Translations under genes and position numbers: made by a program | Part shown: one piece after another, positions 35,242 to 44,746 of the stretch | Position numbering within the stretch: the stretch's first letter is position 1 | Layout: every line of letters starts with the position of its first letter | The notes under the pieces: model-generated | Databases searched by the model: none | The model's input: only the letters and a program-made list of their open reading frames with translations | What the model was told of the DNA's origin: nothing | From: Novosphingobium acidiphilum DSM 19966 | Lineage (GTDB): Bacteria > Pseudomonadota > Alphaproteobacteria > Sphingomonadales > Sphingomonadaceae | NCBI RefSeq assembly: GCF_000429005.1 | Contig: NZ_AUBA01000016.1 | Location: 20,252 to 84,251 of the forward strand | Reading direction: 5' to 3' | Length of the DNA: 64,000 bases

Positions 35242-35928
35242 TCAGCCCGTGCGATAGTCTGCTGTCACCATGCCGCAGCGGGCCAGATCGGCCTCGTGCT
35301 CGGCCTCGCGCCAGGTTTCGCCAAGCGCTGCGCGCTCCCATTCCTGCATCGCAGGATGCGCCAGGATCGTCGCAACCCACTGTGCCCCGGCTGTGCCGAC
35401 ATCGAGGCCATACGTGCGAATACGGAACGCGACGGGCGCATAGAACGCGTCGGCGGCGGTAAACGCCGCACCGGTTAACCAAGGTCCGCCAAACCGGGCC
35501 ATCGCTTCGGAAAAAATCTCGGTGATCCGGGCGATGTCGCGGGCCAGATCGGCCGGCACTTCGGCCAGGGTGGCGCGCACGCCGACATTCATCGTGCAGC
35601 GATTGCGCAGCGCCGAAAAACCGCCATGCATTTCGGCAACCACGCACTGCGCAAAGGCGCGCGCGTCAGGCGCCTGCGGCCACACCCCGGGATGGCGTTC
35701 GGCCAGGTGCAGCGTGATGCCCAGCGAATCCCACACGGTGGTGTCGCCATCGATCAGCACGGGCACCTGCCCCGTGGGCGAAAAGGCGCGGAATGCGTGC
35801 CAGTTCACCGGGTGCGCAAACGGTTCGATCCGGTCCTCGAACGCGATGCCCAGTGCGCGCATCAGCAGCCATGGCCGCAACGACCAGCTTGAATAATTGC
35901 GGTTGGCGGTGATCAGCGCGGGCGTCAT
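35242..35928 (-). CDS. Glutathione S-transferase family protein
   Basis: A 228-residue GST with an N-terminal thioredoxin fold (ITANRNYSSWSLRPWLLMRALGIAFED; SPTGQVPVLIDGDTTVWDSLGI) and an all-helical C-domain with CVVAEMHGGFSALRNRC. Serine replaces the catalytic Cys/Tyr position in SSWSLRP, as in other family members. A distant paralogue sits at 44.8 kb. It overlaps the CoA-transferase B gene by ATGA, so the two are co-expressed. Confidence 0.85.
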   Translation of the reverse strand: MTPALITANRNYSSWSLRPWLLMRALGIAFEDRIEPFAHPVNWHAFRAFSPTGQVPVLIDGDTTVWDSLGITLHLAERHPGVWPQAPDARAFAQCVVAEMHGGFSALRNRCTMNVGVRATLAEVPADLARDIARITEIFSEAMARFGGPWLTGAAFTAADAFYAPVAFRIRTYGLDVGTAGAQWVATILAHPAMQEWERAALGETWREAEHEADLARCGMVTADYRTG

Positions 35929-36560
35929 GCCAGGTAATGCGCGGTGGTCCTGGCGGCCAGTTCCTCGGCGGTCACCCCCGGGGCCCGTTCGACCAGGTGG
36001 AACGGGCTGGCATGATCGGCGCGCGCAAACACCGCCAGATCGGTGATGATCATGTCAACCACGCCCACGCCGGTCAGCGGCAGGGTGCAGGCGGGGATGA
36101 ACTTCGGGCTGCCATCTTTGGCGGTGTGTTCCATCACCACGATCACGCGTTTCACGCCCGCGACCAGGTCCATCGCGCCGCCCATGCCCTTGATCATCTT
36201 GCCGGGCACCATCCAGTTGGCGATGTCGCCGTTTTCGGCCACTTCCATTGCGCCCAGCACGGTCAGGTCGATATGCCCGCCGCGGATCATCGCAAAGCTG
36301 GCCGCGCTGTCGAAATAGGCCGATTGCGGCAGTTCGCTGATGGTCTGTTTGCCCGCGTTGATCAGGTCGGGATCGACATCGTCGTCAAACGGAAACGGTC
36401 CGATCCCCAGCATGCCGTTTTCCGATTGCAGCGTCACCGTCATCCCGGCGGGGATGTGATTGGCGACCAGTGTCGGAATGCCGATGCCCAGGTTGACATA
36501 AAACCCGTCCTGCAACTCGCGCGCCGCACGGGCCGCCATTTCGTCGCGGGTCCACGCCAT
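35925..36560 (-). CDS. scoB: 3-oxoacid CoA-transferase, subunit B
   Basis: A 211-residue beta subunit with the catalytic glutamate in SENGMLGIGPFP and the family start LQDGFYVNLGIGIPTLV. With subunit A it moves CoA between succinyl-CoA and acetoacetate or a related 3-oxoacid. The start is joined to the subunit A stop (TAATG). An aromatic 3-oxoadipate transferase is possible, but no other beta-ketoadipate genes are nearby. Confidence 0.9.
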   Translation of the reverse strand: MAWTRDEMAARAARELQDGFYVNLGIGIPTLVANHIPAGMTVTLQSENGMLGIGPFPFDDDVDPDLINAGKQTISELPQSAYFDSAASFAMIRGGHIDLTVLGAMEVAENGDIANWMVPGKMIKGMGGAMDLVAGVKRVIVVMEHTAKDGSPKFIPACTLPLTGVGVVDMIITDLAVFARADHASPFHLVERAPGVTAEELAARTTAHYLA

Positions 36561-37270
36561 TATACTGTCTCCCGTTCGCGGGTCGTTCGAAATTCGATCT
36601 TCTTGTCATAAGGCGCGCCCACGATCAGGCGTTGCACATAGACGCCGGGCAGGTGGATGGCATCGGGATCAAGGCTGCCGGTGGGTACGATTTCCTCGAC
36701 TTCCACCACGCAGACTTTGCCGCATTGCGCGGCGGGCACGTTGAAATTGCGCGCGGTCTTGCGAAACACCACGTTGCCGGCTTCATCGGCGCGCCACGCC
36801 TTGACCAGCGCCAGATCGGCAAAGATGCCGCGTTCCAGGATATAATCCTGCCCGTCAAAATTTTTGACCTCTTTGCCTTCGGCCACCAAAGTGCCGACGC
36901 CGGTCTTGGTGTAGAACCCGGGAATGCCCGCACCGCCTGCACGCATGCGTTCGGCCAGGGTTCCTTGCGGGCAGAATTCGACCTCAAGCTCGCCCGACAG
37001 GTACTGGCGTTCGAATTCCTTGTTTTCGCCGACATAGGACGAGATCATCTTTTTCACCTGCCGCGTGCGCAGCAGCCGGCCAATGCCCTCGTTGTCGATG
37101 CCGGCGTTGTTCGAAGCAAAGGTCAGGTTCGTGACCCCCGAGGCGCGCACCGCATCGAGCAGGCGTTCGGGCACGCCGCACAGGCCGAACCCGCCGCACG
37201 CAATCAGCAACCCGTCGCGCAACACGCCGTCAAGCGCGGCAGCGGCATCGGGATAAAGCTTTCTGGCCAT
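36560..37270 (-). CDS. scoA: 3-oxoacid CoA-transferase, subunit A
   Basis: A 236-residue alpha subunit with GGFGLCGVPERLLDAV and CPQGTLAERMRAGGAGIPGFYT split by the substrate loop, plus DYILERGIFADLALVKAW. These blocks match SCOT/AtoD-type subunits. It is first in the operon scoA-scoB-GST. Length and start (MARKLYPDAAAAL) are typical. Confidence 0.9.
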   Translation of the reverse strand: MARKLYPDAAAALDGVLRDGLLIACGGFGLCGVPERLLDAVRASGVTNLTFASNNAGIDNEGIGRLLRTRQVKKMISSYVGENKEFERQYLSGELEVEFCPQGTLAERMRAGGAGIPGFYTKTGVGTLVAEGKEVKNFDGQDYILERGIFADLALVKAWRADEAGNVVFRKTARNFNVPAAQCGKVCVVEVEEIVPTGSLDPDAIHLPGVYVQRLIVGAPYDKKIEFRTTRERETV

Positions 37271-37359
37271 GAATCACTCTTGTGTCTGAAGGCGGCGCAG
37301 CCGTCGGTCCGTCTGCGATTGCAAGCTTGGACCGATTGATCAATCCAAATTGCGACATT

Positions 37360-38016
37360 TCAGACCAAATTCAGACCCAGCACCGCCGACAGGTCGGCCA
37401 GCGCCTGTTCGCCGCTGGTCACTTTGATCGCGTGCATGCCCATCGCGGCGGCGGGTTTGCAGTTGATGCCCAGGTCATCAAGATAGATGCAGGCCTGCGG
37501 GGGCACACCCAGCCGTTCGCACATCATCGCATAGATCCGCGGATCGGGCTTGCGCACGCCCGCCTTGGAACTTTCGATCACGTGTTCAAACCGGGCAAAC
37601 ACCGCCTCAAGCGCGTCGGCGCGATTGCCGCTGCGGGCCATGCCCGCGCCATGGCCGGTGGGCACATTGTTGGTGATGCAGGCAATGCGGTACCCGGCCG
37701 CGGTCAGGCGGTCGAGCGCTGCGACCATCGCCGGGCGCAGCGCACCGGCCAGCACCGCCAGCACCGACGCGCCATCCAGCGCATGGCCCAGCGCCTGCGC
37801 CTCGGCGGCAAACCGGGTGTCGAAAGTCGCGGCATCGATTTCGGCGCGCTCGAACAATGCCCAGGCATTGCCGTCGGGATTGGTGGCATTGACCTGCCGG
37901 ACGAAATCGTGCGGCAGCCCGCGTTCGGCCTCAAGCCGGTTGAACGCCTCGAACGGCGAAGCGGTGATCACCCCGCCAAAATCGAAAATCACGCATTCGA
38001 ACCGGTGTGCCATCAT
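37360..38016 (-). CDS. HAD-superfamily hydrolase
   Basis: About 218 residues: motif I is VIFDFGGVITAS, motif II ITNN, motif III around KAGVRKPDP and motif IV YLDDLGINCKPA. The second Asp of DxD is Gly (DFGGV), so the usual general acid/base is absent. This is also seen in the sEH-N-type HAD group. GGGAG precedes the double ATG at 38016/38013. The frame upstream to 38136 is not needed. Substrate unknown. Confidence 0.82.
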   Translation of the reverse strand: MMAHRFECVIFDFGGVITASPFEAFNRLEAERGLPHDFVRQVNATNPDGNAWALFERAEIDAATFDTRFAAEAQALGHALDGASVLAVLAGALRPAMVAALDRLTAAGYRIACITNNVPTGHGAGMARSGNRADALEAVFARFEHVIESSKAGVRKPDPRIYAMMCERLGVPPQACIYLDDLGINCKPAAAMGMHAIKVTSGEQALADLSAVLGLNLV

Positions 38017-38151
38017 CAAACTCCCGGCCACGTTCCTTAATGGCTCGCTTAAACCTGGCAAGCGGTCAATGGTTGGCGAATTGATGCAGATCATGGCCGA
38101 TTCGGCCGCGGGGGCGCAGATCACCAGGCATCGCAATGAAGGAAGACCCCC

Positions 38152-38931
38152 ATGCGCTCAATTCTATGCCCCGTCGACAATTCCCCGACGCTCGACGATC
38201 GGGTCGAAACCGCTTTGTCCCTGGCCCGTGCGGTCGGCGGCCATGTCACGTTCCAGATTGCCACGCCGTTTGCCCAGCTGGCGCTGTGGGAACCGTTTGG
38301 CGGCGCTGCGCTGTCGGCTGATGCGATCAACAACGTGCGCATCGGTGACGAGCAGCTTGCCAGCGATCTTGATGCCCGGCTTGCCCCGCAGGATGTGGCG
38401 TTTGACGTGGTGGTGGTCGATGAAGGCCGGATCGAAGGCATTGCCAGCGCTTCGCGCTTTACCGATATCGTCGTCACCAGCCTGGAAGACCCGACGCTTG
38501 AGGAGATCGGCCTGGGCATGCGGGTGCCGGTGCTGGCCGTGCCCAAAGGCGTGCCCTTGCTGACATTCGACCATCCGGTGGTGGTTGCCTGGGATGGCGG
38601 GCACGAAGGCGCAGCGGCCTTGCGCGCGTCGCTGCCGCTGTTGCATCTGGCCAGTGCGGTGCATCTGTTGACGGTGCGCGAAAAGAGCGATGATTTCCCC
38701 GCGGCCGAGGCGGCCAGTTATCTTTCGCGCCACGACATCCACGCCGAATGCCACGAGACAGAGCGCAACGACACGATTTCCGCCTCGATCGAAGCGTTCG
38801 CGCGCGAACAGGGTGCAGGACTGATCGTCATGGGCCTGTTCGGCAAAAGCCGCCTGCGTGAACTGCTGCTGGGCGGGGTGTCACGCGCCTTGCTTGATCG
38901 TTCGACGATTCCGCTGCTTCTCGCGCATTGA
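38152..38931 (+). CDS. Universal stress protein (two-domain UspA-like)
   Basis: A 259-residue protein with two Usp-like halves. The second ends with the ATP-binding signature GLFGKSRLRELLLGGVSRAL and STIPLLLAH. The first half starts MRSILCPVDNSP and lacks a full ATP motif. Usp proteins respond to starvation and stress. GAAGGAAG precedes the ATG. It is monocistronic; a terminator lies 117 nt downstream. Confidence 0.88.
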   Translation: MRSILCPVDNSPTLDDRVETALSLARAVGGHVTFQIATPFAQLALWEPFGGAALSADAINNVRIGDEQLASDLDARLAPQDVAFDVVVVDEGRIEGIASASRFTDIVVTSLEDPTLEEIGLGMRVPVLAVPKGVPLLTFDHPVVVAWDGGHEGAAALRASLPLLHLASAVHLLTVREKSDDFPAAEAASYLSRHDIHAECHETERNDTISASIEAFAREQGAGLIVMGLFGKSRLRELLLGGVSRALLDRSTIPLLLAH

Positions 38932-39047
38932 ACGGCGGGCCCTGAATTGCAGAAATTGCAATCGACGTTGTGCCTTTCGCACTTGCACAAAATCGGTGTG
39001 CGCTGCAAAAAGACCCTGCCTTTCAGGCATCCTCTCCCAAACTTTTC

Positions 39048-39077
39048 AGCCCGGCCGGCAACGGCCGGGCTTTTTTT
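39048..39077 (+). terminator. Intrinsic terminator in the rpmH upstream region
   Basis: AGCCCGGCCG and CGGCCGGGCT form a 10-bp stem with a GCAA loop, followed by a T-run. It closes a 320-nt gene-free stretch (38932-39251) that also holds a small TTGTGC/GCACAA hairpin and the rpmH promoter. Confidence 0.9.
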
Positions 39078-39120
39078 GATGCCGCCGCGGCCGATCCCTG
39101 TCCGGGTTTTGACTGCGAAC

Positions 39121-39149
39121 TTGACGTAGCGGCGCGGTTTGCGTATCCG
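39121..39149 (+). promoter_or_regulatory. Candidate sigma-70-type promoter of rpmH
   Basis: TTGACG at 39121-39126 and TATCCG at 39144-39149 are 17 bp apart, about 100 nt before the rpmH start and after the terminator. The -35 is near consensus; the -10 is weak, as usual in GC-rich sphingomonads. Confidence 0.45.
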
Positions 39150-39251
39150 CCGCGGCCTGATTCCCGAGCACAGACCCGCAGCACTGTCGGATTCGTCCAT
39201 GCGGTGACCAAGGTCTGCCTCGTCCATTCGAACACGAAAAAGAGCAGTCTC

Positions 39252-39386
39252 ATGAAGCGCACCTTTCAGCCCAGCCGCCTCGTTCGCGCCCGTCGTCACG
39301 GCTTTCGCGCCCGCACGGCCACTGTCGGTGGCCGCAACATCCTGCGCGCGCGTCGTGCACGCGGCCGCAAGAAGCTGTCGGCCTGA
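39252..39386 (+). CDS. rpmH: Ribosomal protein bL34
   Basis: A 44-residue, very basic protein, MKRTFQPSRLVRARRHGF, then RNILRARRARGRKKLSA. It is a component of the 50S subunit. The sequence and the neighbours rnpA-yidD-yidC are diagnostic. It begins the conserved operon. Confidence 0.98.
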   Translation: MKRTFQPSRLVRARRHGFRARTATVGGRNILRARRARGRKKLSA

Positions 39387-39394
39387 ACCTGGCC

Positions 39395-39841
39395 GTGGGG
39401 GGTGATGCCCCCGCACCGGGCCGCGCCCCTGCCCCGGCAGATGTGGCGCAGCCGCGTGCCTTGCGCATCGGCATAATCCGCAAACGGGCGGATTTCCTTG
39501 CCGCCAATCATGCAGTCCGGGTCGCAAGGCCCGGATTTGTGCTTTTGGTGCGGCCCGACGTGCAGGATCTGCGCGATGTCCGGTTCGGCGTGACGGTCAC
39601 CAAGAAGATCGGCAATGCCGTGTGCCGCAACCGGATGAAGCGCCGCTTGCGTGCGTTGCTGCGCGAAATTCTGCCGACCAGCGGGATCGCCGGGGCCGAT
39701 CATGTGCTGATCGGGCGCGAAGGCGGCATCGAACGCGATTTTGCGCTGTTGCGCACCGAGCTTCAGGCGGCATTGTCGCGCGTGGCCGCGGGCAAGGGCG
39801 ATCCGCCGCGCAGTCCGCGCGGGCCGGGCAAACGCCGGTGA
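39395..39841 (+). CDS. rnpA: Ribonuclease P protein component
   Basis: A 148-residue basic protein that helps the RNase P RNA to cut tRNA 5' leaders. The RNR box is KKIGNAVCRNRMKRRLR, and RKRADFLAANHA is the usual N-terminal block. The frame starts at GTG 39395; about 25 residues precede the conserved part, so a later start is possible. It overlaps yidD by GTGA. Confidence 0.93.
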   Translation: MGGDAPAPGRAPAPADVAQPRALRIGIIRKRADFLAANHAVRVARPGFVLLVRPDVQDLRDVRFGVTVTKKIGNAVCRNRMKRRLRALLREILPTSGIAGADHVLIGREGGIERDFALLRTELQAALSRVAAGKGDPPRSPRGPGKRR

Positions 39842-40047
39842 AGCGCCTGCTGATCCTGGCTGTGCGCGCCTGGCAGCTTGGCCCTTCGGCCGTGATGTTG
39901 CCGACCTGCCGCTTTGCCCCCAGCTGTTCGGCTTATGCGATCGAGGCGCTGGAACGCCACGGTGCGTTTAGGGGTGGCTGGTTGACCCTGAAGCGGCTAT
40001 TGCGCTGCCATCCGTGGGGTGGCAGCGGTTTCGATCCGGTTCCTTAG
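39838..40047 (+). CDS. yidD: Membrane protein insertion efficiency factor YidD
   Basis: A 69-residue protein starting at GTG (VKRLLILAVRAWQLGPS) with the family block CRFAPSCSAYAIEALERHG and LKRLLRCHPWGGSGFDPVP. It assists YidC/Sec membrane insertion. The position between rnpA and yidC is standard. Confidence 0.95.
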   Translation: MKRLLILAVRAWQLGPSAVMLPTCRFAPSCSAYAIEALERHGAFRGGWLTLKRLLRCHPWGGSGFDPVP

Positions 40048-40122
40048 CACCCGCGAACAAGGGTGCAGAGCAGGTTTGCAGACTGCACCCACCCGATCCC
40101 GAATTCAATGACGCGAGGCAGA

Positions 40123-41970
40123 GTGGAAAATCAGCGCAACATGATCTGGGCGGTGGTCCTGATGGGGATCATCCTGATCGGCTGGCAGTTCGGCCTGGGC
40201 TATTTCTATCCCCACCTCGGACAGAAGCACGTGGTGGCCGCGGCATCGCCAACCCCCGGCCAGGCGGCGCCCGCGGCTGCCGATGTCGCCAAGCCGACCC
40301 GCGAAGGCGGTCTGCAGTCAAGCCTCGATCAGGCCGCACAGGCGCAGGATCTGAAAACCGCACTGGCCGCACCGACGCGTGTCGTCATCGATGCGCCCGG
40401 GGTCAAAGGGTCGATCAATCTGTCGGGCGCGCTGGTCGATGACCTGACGCTCAACCGCCATCGCGAAACCGCCGATCCCGGCAGCCCGCCGGTGCGGCTG
40501 TTTTCGCCCGCCGGCACCCCGGCGCAGCATTTTGCGCAAGTCGGCTGGGTGGGCCTCAACGGCGTCAAGACGCCCGATGGCAACACGCTGTGGCAGGCGA
40601 GCAGCCCGCGCCTGACGCAGGCCAGCCCGGTCACGCTGACTTGGGCCAACCCGACCGGCCAGACCTTTGCGATCCGCTATGCGATCGATGACAATTACAT
40701 GCTGACTGTCACGCAAAGCGTGACCAATGGCGGCGCTGCGCCGATCTCGGTGCAGCCGTTTGCGCAGATCAACCGCACCGATCGCACCGCCAGCCTCAGC
40801 ACGCCCCAGGTCCATTCGGGGCCGATCGGGGCGTTCGATGGCAAGCTGACGTTCGACTGGGACTATTCCAAGGACGCCAAGAACCAGCTGTCGACCTGTG
40901 ACTTTGCCTTGCTCGGCATGTTCTGCGTGCATCGCAGCTATACCGACATCTTCCAGAACCCGGGCAAGGCCGACTGGATCGGCTTTACCGACATCTACTG
41001 GATGAGCACGTTCATCGCCGATCCAAAGGCGGCGGCTTCGGGCGGTTTCCGGGCGTTGGGGCGCGATCTTTATCGTGCCGATCTGGTCTATCCGGCGGTG
41101 ATTGTGGCGCCGCATCAGACCAGTGTGCTCAACCAGCGCCTGTTTGCCGGCGCCAAGGAAAACAGCCTGCTCGAAGTGTATGAAAAGCAGGGCATCGCCA
41201 ATTTCTCGCTGGCGATCGACTGGGGCTGGTTCCGCTGGTTTGAAAAACCGATTTTCTGGCTGCTCGATTCGCTGTTCCACGCGGTCAAGAATTTCGGGGT
41301 GGCGATCATCCTGCTGACGCTGATCGTGCGCGGCATGATGTTCCCCATCGCCCAGCGGCAGTTTGCCTCGATGGCGGCGATGCGTGCGATCCAGCCCAAG
41401 ATGAAGGCCATCCAGGAACGCTACAAGGACGACAAGCCGCGCGCCCAGCAGGAAGTGATGGCGCTGTACAAGCAGGAAGGCGTCAACCCGCTGGCCGGCT
41501 GCCTGCCGATGTTCCTGCAGATCCCGGTGTTCTTTGCGCTGTACAAGGTGCTCGTGCTGACCATCGAGATGCGCCATCAGCCGTTTGTGTGGTGGATCCA
41601 CGATCTGTCCGCGCCCGATCCCACGCATGTCGCCAATCTGTTCGGCCTGCTGCCGTTCAACCCGCCGGGTTTCCTGGGCATCGGCGTTCTGGCCATCGTG
41701 CTGGGCGCGACGATGTGGCTGCAATTCCGGCTGCAGCCTGCGGCCATGGACCCTTCGCAACAGCAGGTCATGGCGATCATGCCGTGGATGATGATGTTCG
41801 TCATGTCGACGTTCGCATCGGGCCTGCTGATCTATTGGGCGACGTCGAACATCCTGACGATCGCGCAGCAGCGGTATCTTTATGCGCGCCACCCGCAATT
41901 GAAGGCGCAGGCGGACAAGGACCAGACCGACATCGACCGGCAGGCCAAACGCGACAGCAAGAAGGTCTGA
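40123..41970 (+). CDS. yidC: Membrane protein insertase YidC
   Basis: About 615 residues: an N-terminal signal-anchor (MIWAVVLMGIILIGWQFG), a large periplasmic domain (residues 60-370) and the insertase core of five helices with MFLQIPVFFALYKVL and WATSNILTIAQQ. It inserts inner-membrane proteins alone or with SecYEG. GAGG precedes GTG 40123; upstream ATGs at 40063 and 40108 are also in frame. engB follows after 3 nt. Confidence 0.96.
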   Translation: MENQRNMIWAVVLMGIILIGWQFGLGYFYPHLGQKHVVAAASPTPGQAAPAAADVAKPTREGGLQSSLDQAAQAQDLKTALAAPTRVVIDAPGVKGSINLSGALVDDLTLNRHRETADPGSPPVRLFSPAGTPAQHFAQVGWVGLNGVKTPDGNTLWQASSPRLTQASPVTLTWANPTGQTFAIRYAIDDNYMLTVTQSVTNGGAAPISVQPFAQINRTDRTASLSTPQVHSGPIGAFDGKLTFDWDYSKDAKNQLSTCDFALLGMFCVHRSYTDIFQNPGKADWIGFTDIYWMSTFIADPKAAASGGFRALGRDLYRADLVYPAVIVAPHQTSVLNQRLFAGAKENSLLEVYEKQGIANFSLAIDWGWFRWFEKPIFWLLDSLFHAVKNFGVAIILLTLIVRGMMFPIAQRQFASMAAMRAIQPKMKAIQERYKDDKPRAQQEVMALYKQEGVNPLAGCLPMFLQIPVFFALYKVLVLTIEMRHQPFVWWIHDLSAPDPTHVANLFGLLPFNPPGFLGIGVLAIVLGATMWLQFRLQPAAMDPSQQQVMAIMPWMMMFVMSTFASGLLIYWATSNILTIAQQRYLYARHPQLKAQADKDQTDIDRQAKRDSKKV

Positions 41971-41973
41971 TAG

Positions 41974-42642
41974 ATGGCGTCCCCCACTGGTCCCGATGAA
42001 GAAGGTCTGCGCCTGATGGCGCTGGAGGAACGCGCGCGCGCGCTGTTTTCGGGCCGCGTCGAATTCCTCAAGTCTGCGCCATCGCTGAAATTCCTGCCCG
42101 ATCCGGAAGAACCCGAAATTGCGTTTGCCGGCCGGTCGAATGTCGGCAAATCGTCGCTGATCAACGCGGTGACCGGGCGCAAGTCGATTGCTCGCGCCTC
42201 GGTCACGCCGGGGCGCACGCAGGAACTCAACTGGTTCGAAGTGGGCGATCCCACGGTGATGCGGCTGGTCGACATGCCCGGCTATGGCTTTGCCAAGGCG
42301 CCGCCCAAAGTGACCGAGATCTGGCGCAAGCTGGTGCGCGATTTCCTGCGCGGCCGGGTCGTGCTGAAACGCACGATGCTGCTGATCGACGCGCGCCACG
42401 GGGTCAAACAGGTCGACCTCGACATGATGACGATGCTGGACGAATCCGCCGTGGGCTATCGCATCGTGCTGACCAAGGCCGACAAGGTGCGCGCCGACGA
42501 GCTGGCTGCGGTGCACGCAGCAACCGAAGCGGTGGCGCGCAAGCATATCGCCGCCTATCCCGGGGTGCTGATCACCTCGGCCGAAAAGAACGCGGGCATC
42601 GCCGCCTTGCGCGCAGCGATCCTGGAAGATTCCGAAATCTGA
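41974..42642 (+). CDS. engB: Ribosome biogenesis GTPase EngB (YsxC/YihA)
   Basis: A 222-residue GTPase with G1 GRSNVGKSSLINA, G3 DMPGYGFA, G4 TKADK and G5 TSAEK. Essential for 50S assembly in many bacteria. It begins 3 nt after the yidC stop and ends 0 nt before the convergent GGDEF-EAL gene. Confidence 0.95.
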   Translation: MASPTGPDEEGLRLMALEERARALFSGRVEFLKSAPSLKFLPDPEEPEIAFAGRSNVGKSSLINAVTGRKSIARASVTPGRTQELNWFEVGDPTVMRLVDMPGYGFAKAPPKVTEIWRKLVRDFLRGRVVLKRTMLLIDARHGVKQVDLDMMTMLDESAVGYRIVLTKADKVRADELAAVHAATEAVARKHIAAYPGVLITSAEKNAGIAALRAAILEDSEI

Positions 42643-44610
42643 TCAGGCGCTGCGCGCGGCGCCGGGCGCGGGTTGCCCCAAGGTTTCGGCAGGCACCGCA
42701 AAGCGCAGCGCCTGGCGCAGCCTGTCGGGCCGCGCAAGGTAATAGCCCTGGATATAGTGAAATCCGGCCAGCGTTGCTTCGAGCAACTGGCCTTCGGTTT
42801 CGATGCCTTCGAACACGCAGTCAACTTCGAGCGCGCTGGCCAGATTGCGCACCGCCGCCATCAGCCGCCGTCCCGCCGGATCGGTCAGGCGTGCGGCAAA
42901 GCTGCGGTCGATCTTGACCAGATCGATCTCCAGCCGGTTGAGCGCGGCCAGGCTGGAATAGCCGGTGCCGAAATCGTCGAGCGCGATGCCGGCGCCTTCG
43001 GCGCGCAACCGCGCCAGCGCCGCGCGCGCCTTGTCGAAATCGCGGATCACGCTGGTTTCGGTAATTTCGAAAATGATCCGGCGCTGCGATCCGGATTTGC
43101 CCGCGATCATGGCGGTCAGCGCATCGATCGTTTCACGATCGGCCAGGTCGGCGGCCGACAGGTTGAACGACAGGCGCAGCCCATCGGGCATCGTGGCCAG
43201 ATCGGCCATGGCCATGGTAAACAGCGCCAGCGTTACCTGCCGTGCCATGCCGAGCCGTTCGGCCGTGGCGATCAGCATTTCGGCGGGCACCGCGCCCAAA
43301 GTCGGTGATTCCCACCGTGCCAGCGCCTCAAGCCCGCTCAGCTCCAGCGAACGGGCGCGCACGATCGGCTGATAGGCCAGGCTCAGTTCGGCGGACAGGT
43401 CGGCGGTCTGCAGCGCCGATTCGAGCGATTGTTCGGACCGGATCATGTCCTCCAGCGCGGCCGAAAAGCGCACGATGCCGCCGCGCTGCTGCTTTTTTGC
43501 GTGATAAAGCGCGAAATCGGCACGGTCGAACAGGTCATGCGCATTATCGCCTGCATCGGGAAACGCGGCCAGCCCGCACGAACAGCCAACGCTGACTTGT
43601 GCCTCGCCCAGGTCGAACGGTTGCTGCACCACCTCGACCAGCCGCGCCGCGATCGCTTCGGCCGCGTCGATGCCGGCAAGCGCAATCAGGCCGAATTCAT
43701 CGCCGCCCAGCCGCACCACGGTCAGCCGGTCATCGCGGATCGACGCCAGCCGCCTGCCCAGAATGGTCAGCAGGCGATCGCCATAGACATGGCCGAGCGT
43801 GTCGTTGATCGGCTTGAACCGGTCAAGATCGATGACGCCAATGGCAAAGCGCGTGCCGGCGTCTGCTTGTGCCAGCATTGTGTCGAGCCGATTGAAGAAA
43901 TGGCGCCGGTTGGGCAATCCGGTCAGCGCATCGGTATGCGCCAGCCGGGCATTTTCCGCGCCCAGTCGCTGCGCCTGGCTGCGCTGGCTGCGCAGTTCAA
44001 ACTGCGATCCCTCCAACTGCACAAACGCGGAAAAACTGTCGGTCTGAACTTTAAGCACCAGCAATCCGACCAGCCCGATGTCGATCGCCATCACCACCAC
44101 TTCATAAGGCCCGCGCAACACGCAATAAGGCAGATAAAGCCCCAGCACGGCCACCGCCCCGACCCGCGCGGCGCGCGGTGCATACGTCAGGCAGAAAATG
44201 CACCCGATCACCGTGATCGCCACAAACAGCGTGATATGCGCGTGCTCGAACGGGCCGCCGTATTGATCGAGCGCGATCGCCCAGACCGTGAATGCGACCC
44301 CGACCAGCAGTGCAAATATCTCTGCCCGCCTGATATTGGTTCGCGCCAGCGTCAGCATGTCGGACTGCGGGTCGGGCGTCATCGCCCAATGCACCGCCCG
44401 CCAAGCCGCAAGCACCAGGCTGAGCGCCGGCACCGCCAGCGCCAGGATCAGCGGAGCCAGCCGGACATACGCCCATCCGACCGCCGTCGCATTGACCGCC
44501 AGCAGTGCATAGAGCACCGGCACCTGCCGCGACAGGTTCTGGTACTGCGCCAGCGGCAGCAGGCGGTTGTGCACGACGGCATCGGTCTGGTCGGGGGGGG
44601 ACGCTGGCAT
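42643..44610 (-). CDS. Membrane-bound GGDEF-EAL c-di-GMP protein
   Basis: About 655 residues. The first 210 carry roughly six membrane helices, a sensor region without a named domain. A GGDEF domain (residues about 235-400) has the intact active site RLGGDEF. An EAL domain (about 410-645) has LEALARW and the metal loop ALDDFGTGYSSLA, so both cyclase and phosphodiesterase could be active. The frame continues upstream to 44784, but MPASPPDQT at 44610 is preferred. It may set the c-di-GMP level for motility or biofilm. Confidence 0.9.
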   Translation of the reverse strand: MPASPPDQTDAVVHNRLLPLAQYQNLSRQVPVLYALLAVNATAVGWAYVRLAPLILALAVPALSLVLAAWRAVHWAMTPDPQSDMLTLARTNIRRAEIFALLVGVAFTVWAIALDQYGGPFEHAHITLFVAITVIGCIFCLTYAPRAARVGAVAVLGLYLPYCVLRGPYEVVVMAIDIGLVGLLVLKVQTDSFSAFVQLEGSQFELRSQRSQAQRLGAENARLAHTDALTGLPNRRHFFNRLDTMLAQADAGTRFAIGVIDLDRFKPINDTLGHVYGDRLLTILGRRLASIRDDRLTVVRLGGDEFGLIALAGIDAAEAIAARLVEVVQQPFDLGEAQVSVGCSCGLAAFPDAGDNAHDLFDRADFALYHAKKQQRGGIVRFSAALEDMIRSEQSLESALQTADLSAELSLAYQPIVRARSLELSGLEALARWESPTLGAVPAEMLIATAERLGMARQVTLALFTMAMADLATMPDGLRLSFNLSAADLADRETIDALTAMIAGKSGSQRRIIFEITETSVIRDFDKARAALARLRAEGAGIALDDFGTGYSSLAALNRLEIDLVKIDRSFAARLTDPAGRRLMAAVRNLASALEVDCVFEGIETEGQLLEATLAGFHYIQGYYLARPDRLRQALRFAVPAETLGQPAPGAARSA

Positions 44611-44746
44611 GATCCGCAATTCTGGCCACAAAGGTTTGCCAAGTCCGGGTGTCGCACCTGCGGGTTTGCGCTTAAGCCTTGCGCATAAACGGTTCCTGCA
44701 GGAAAATGGTTGAAATTTCCGGTATCCACGAACCAGGGCGATACGC

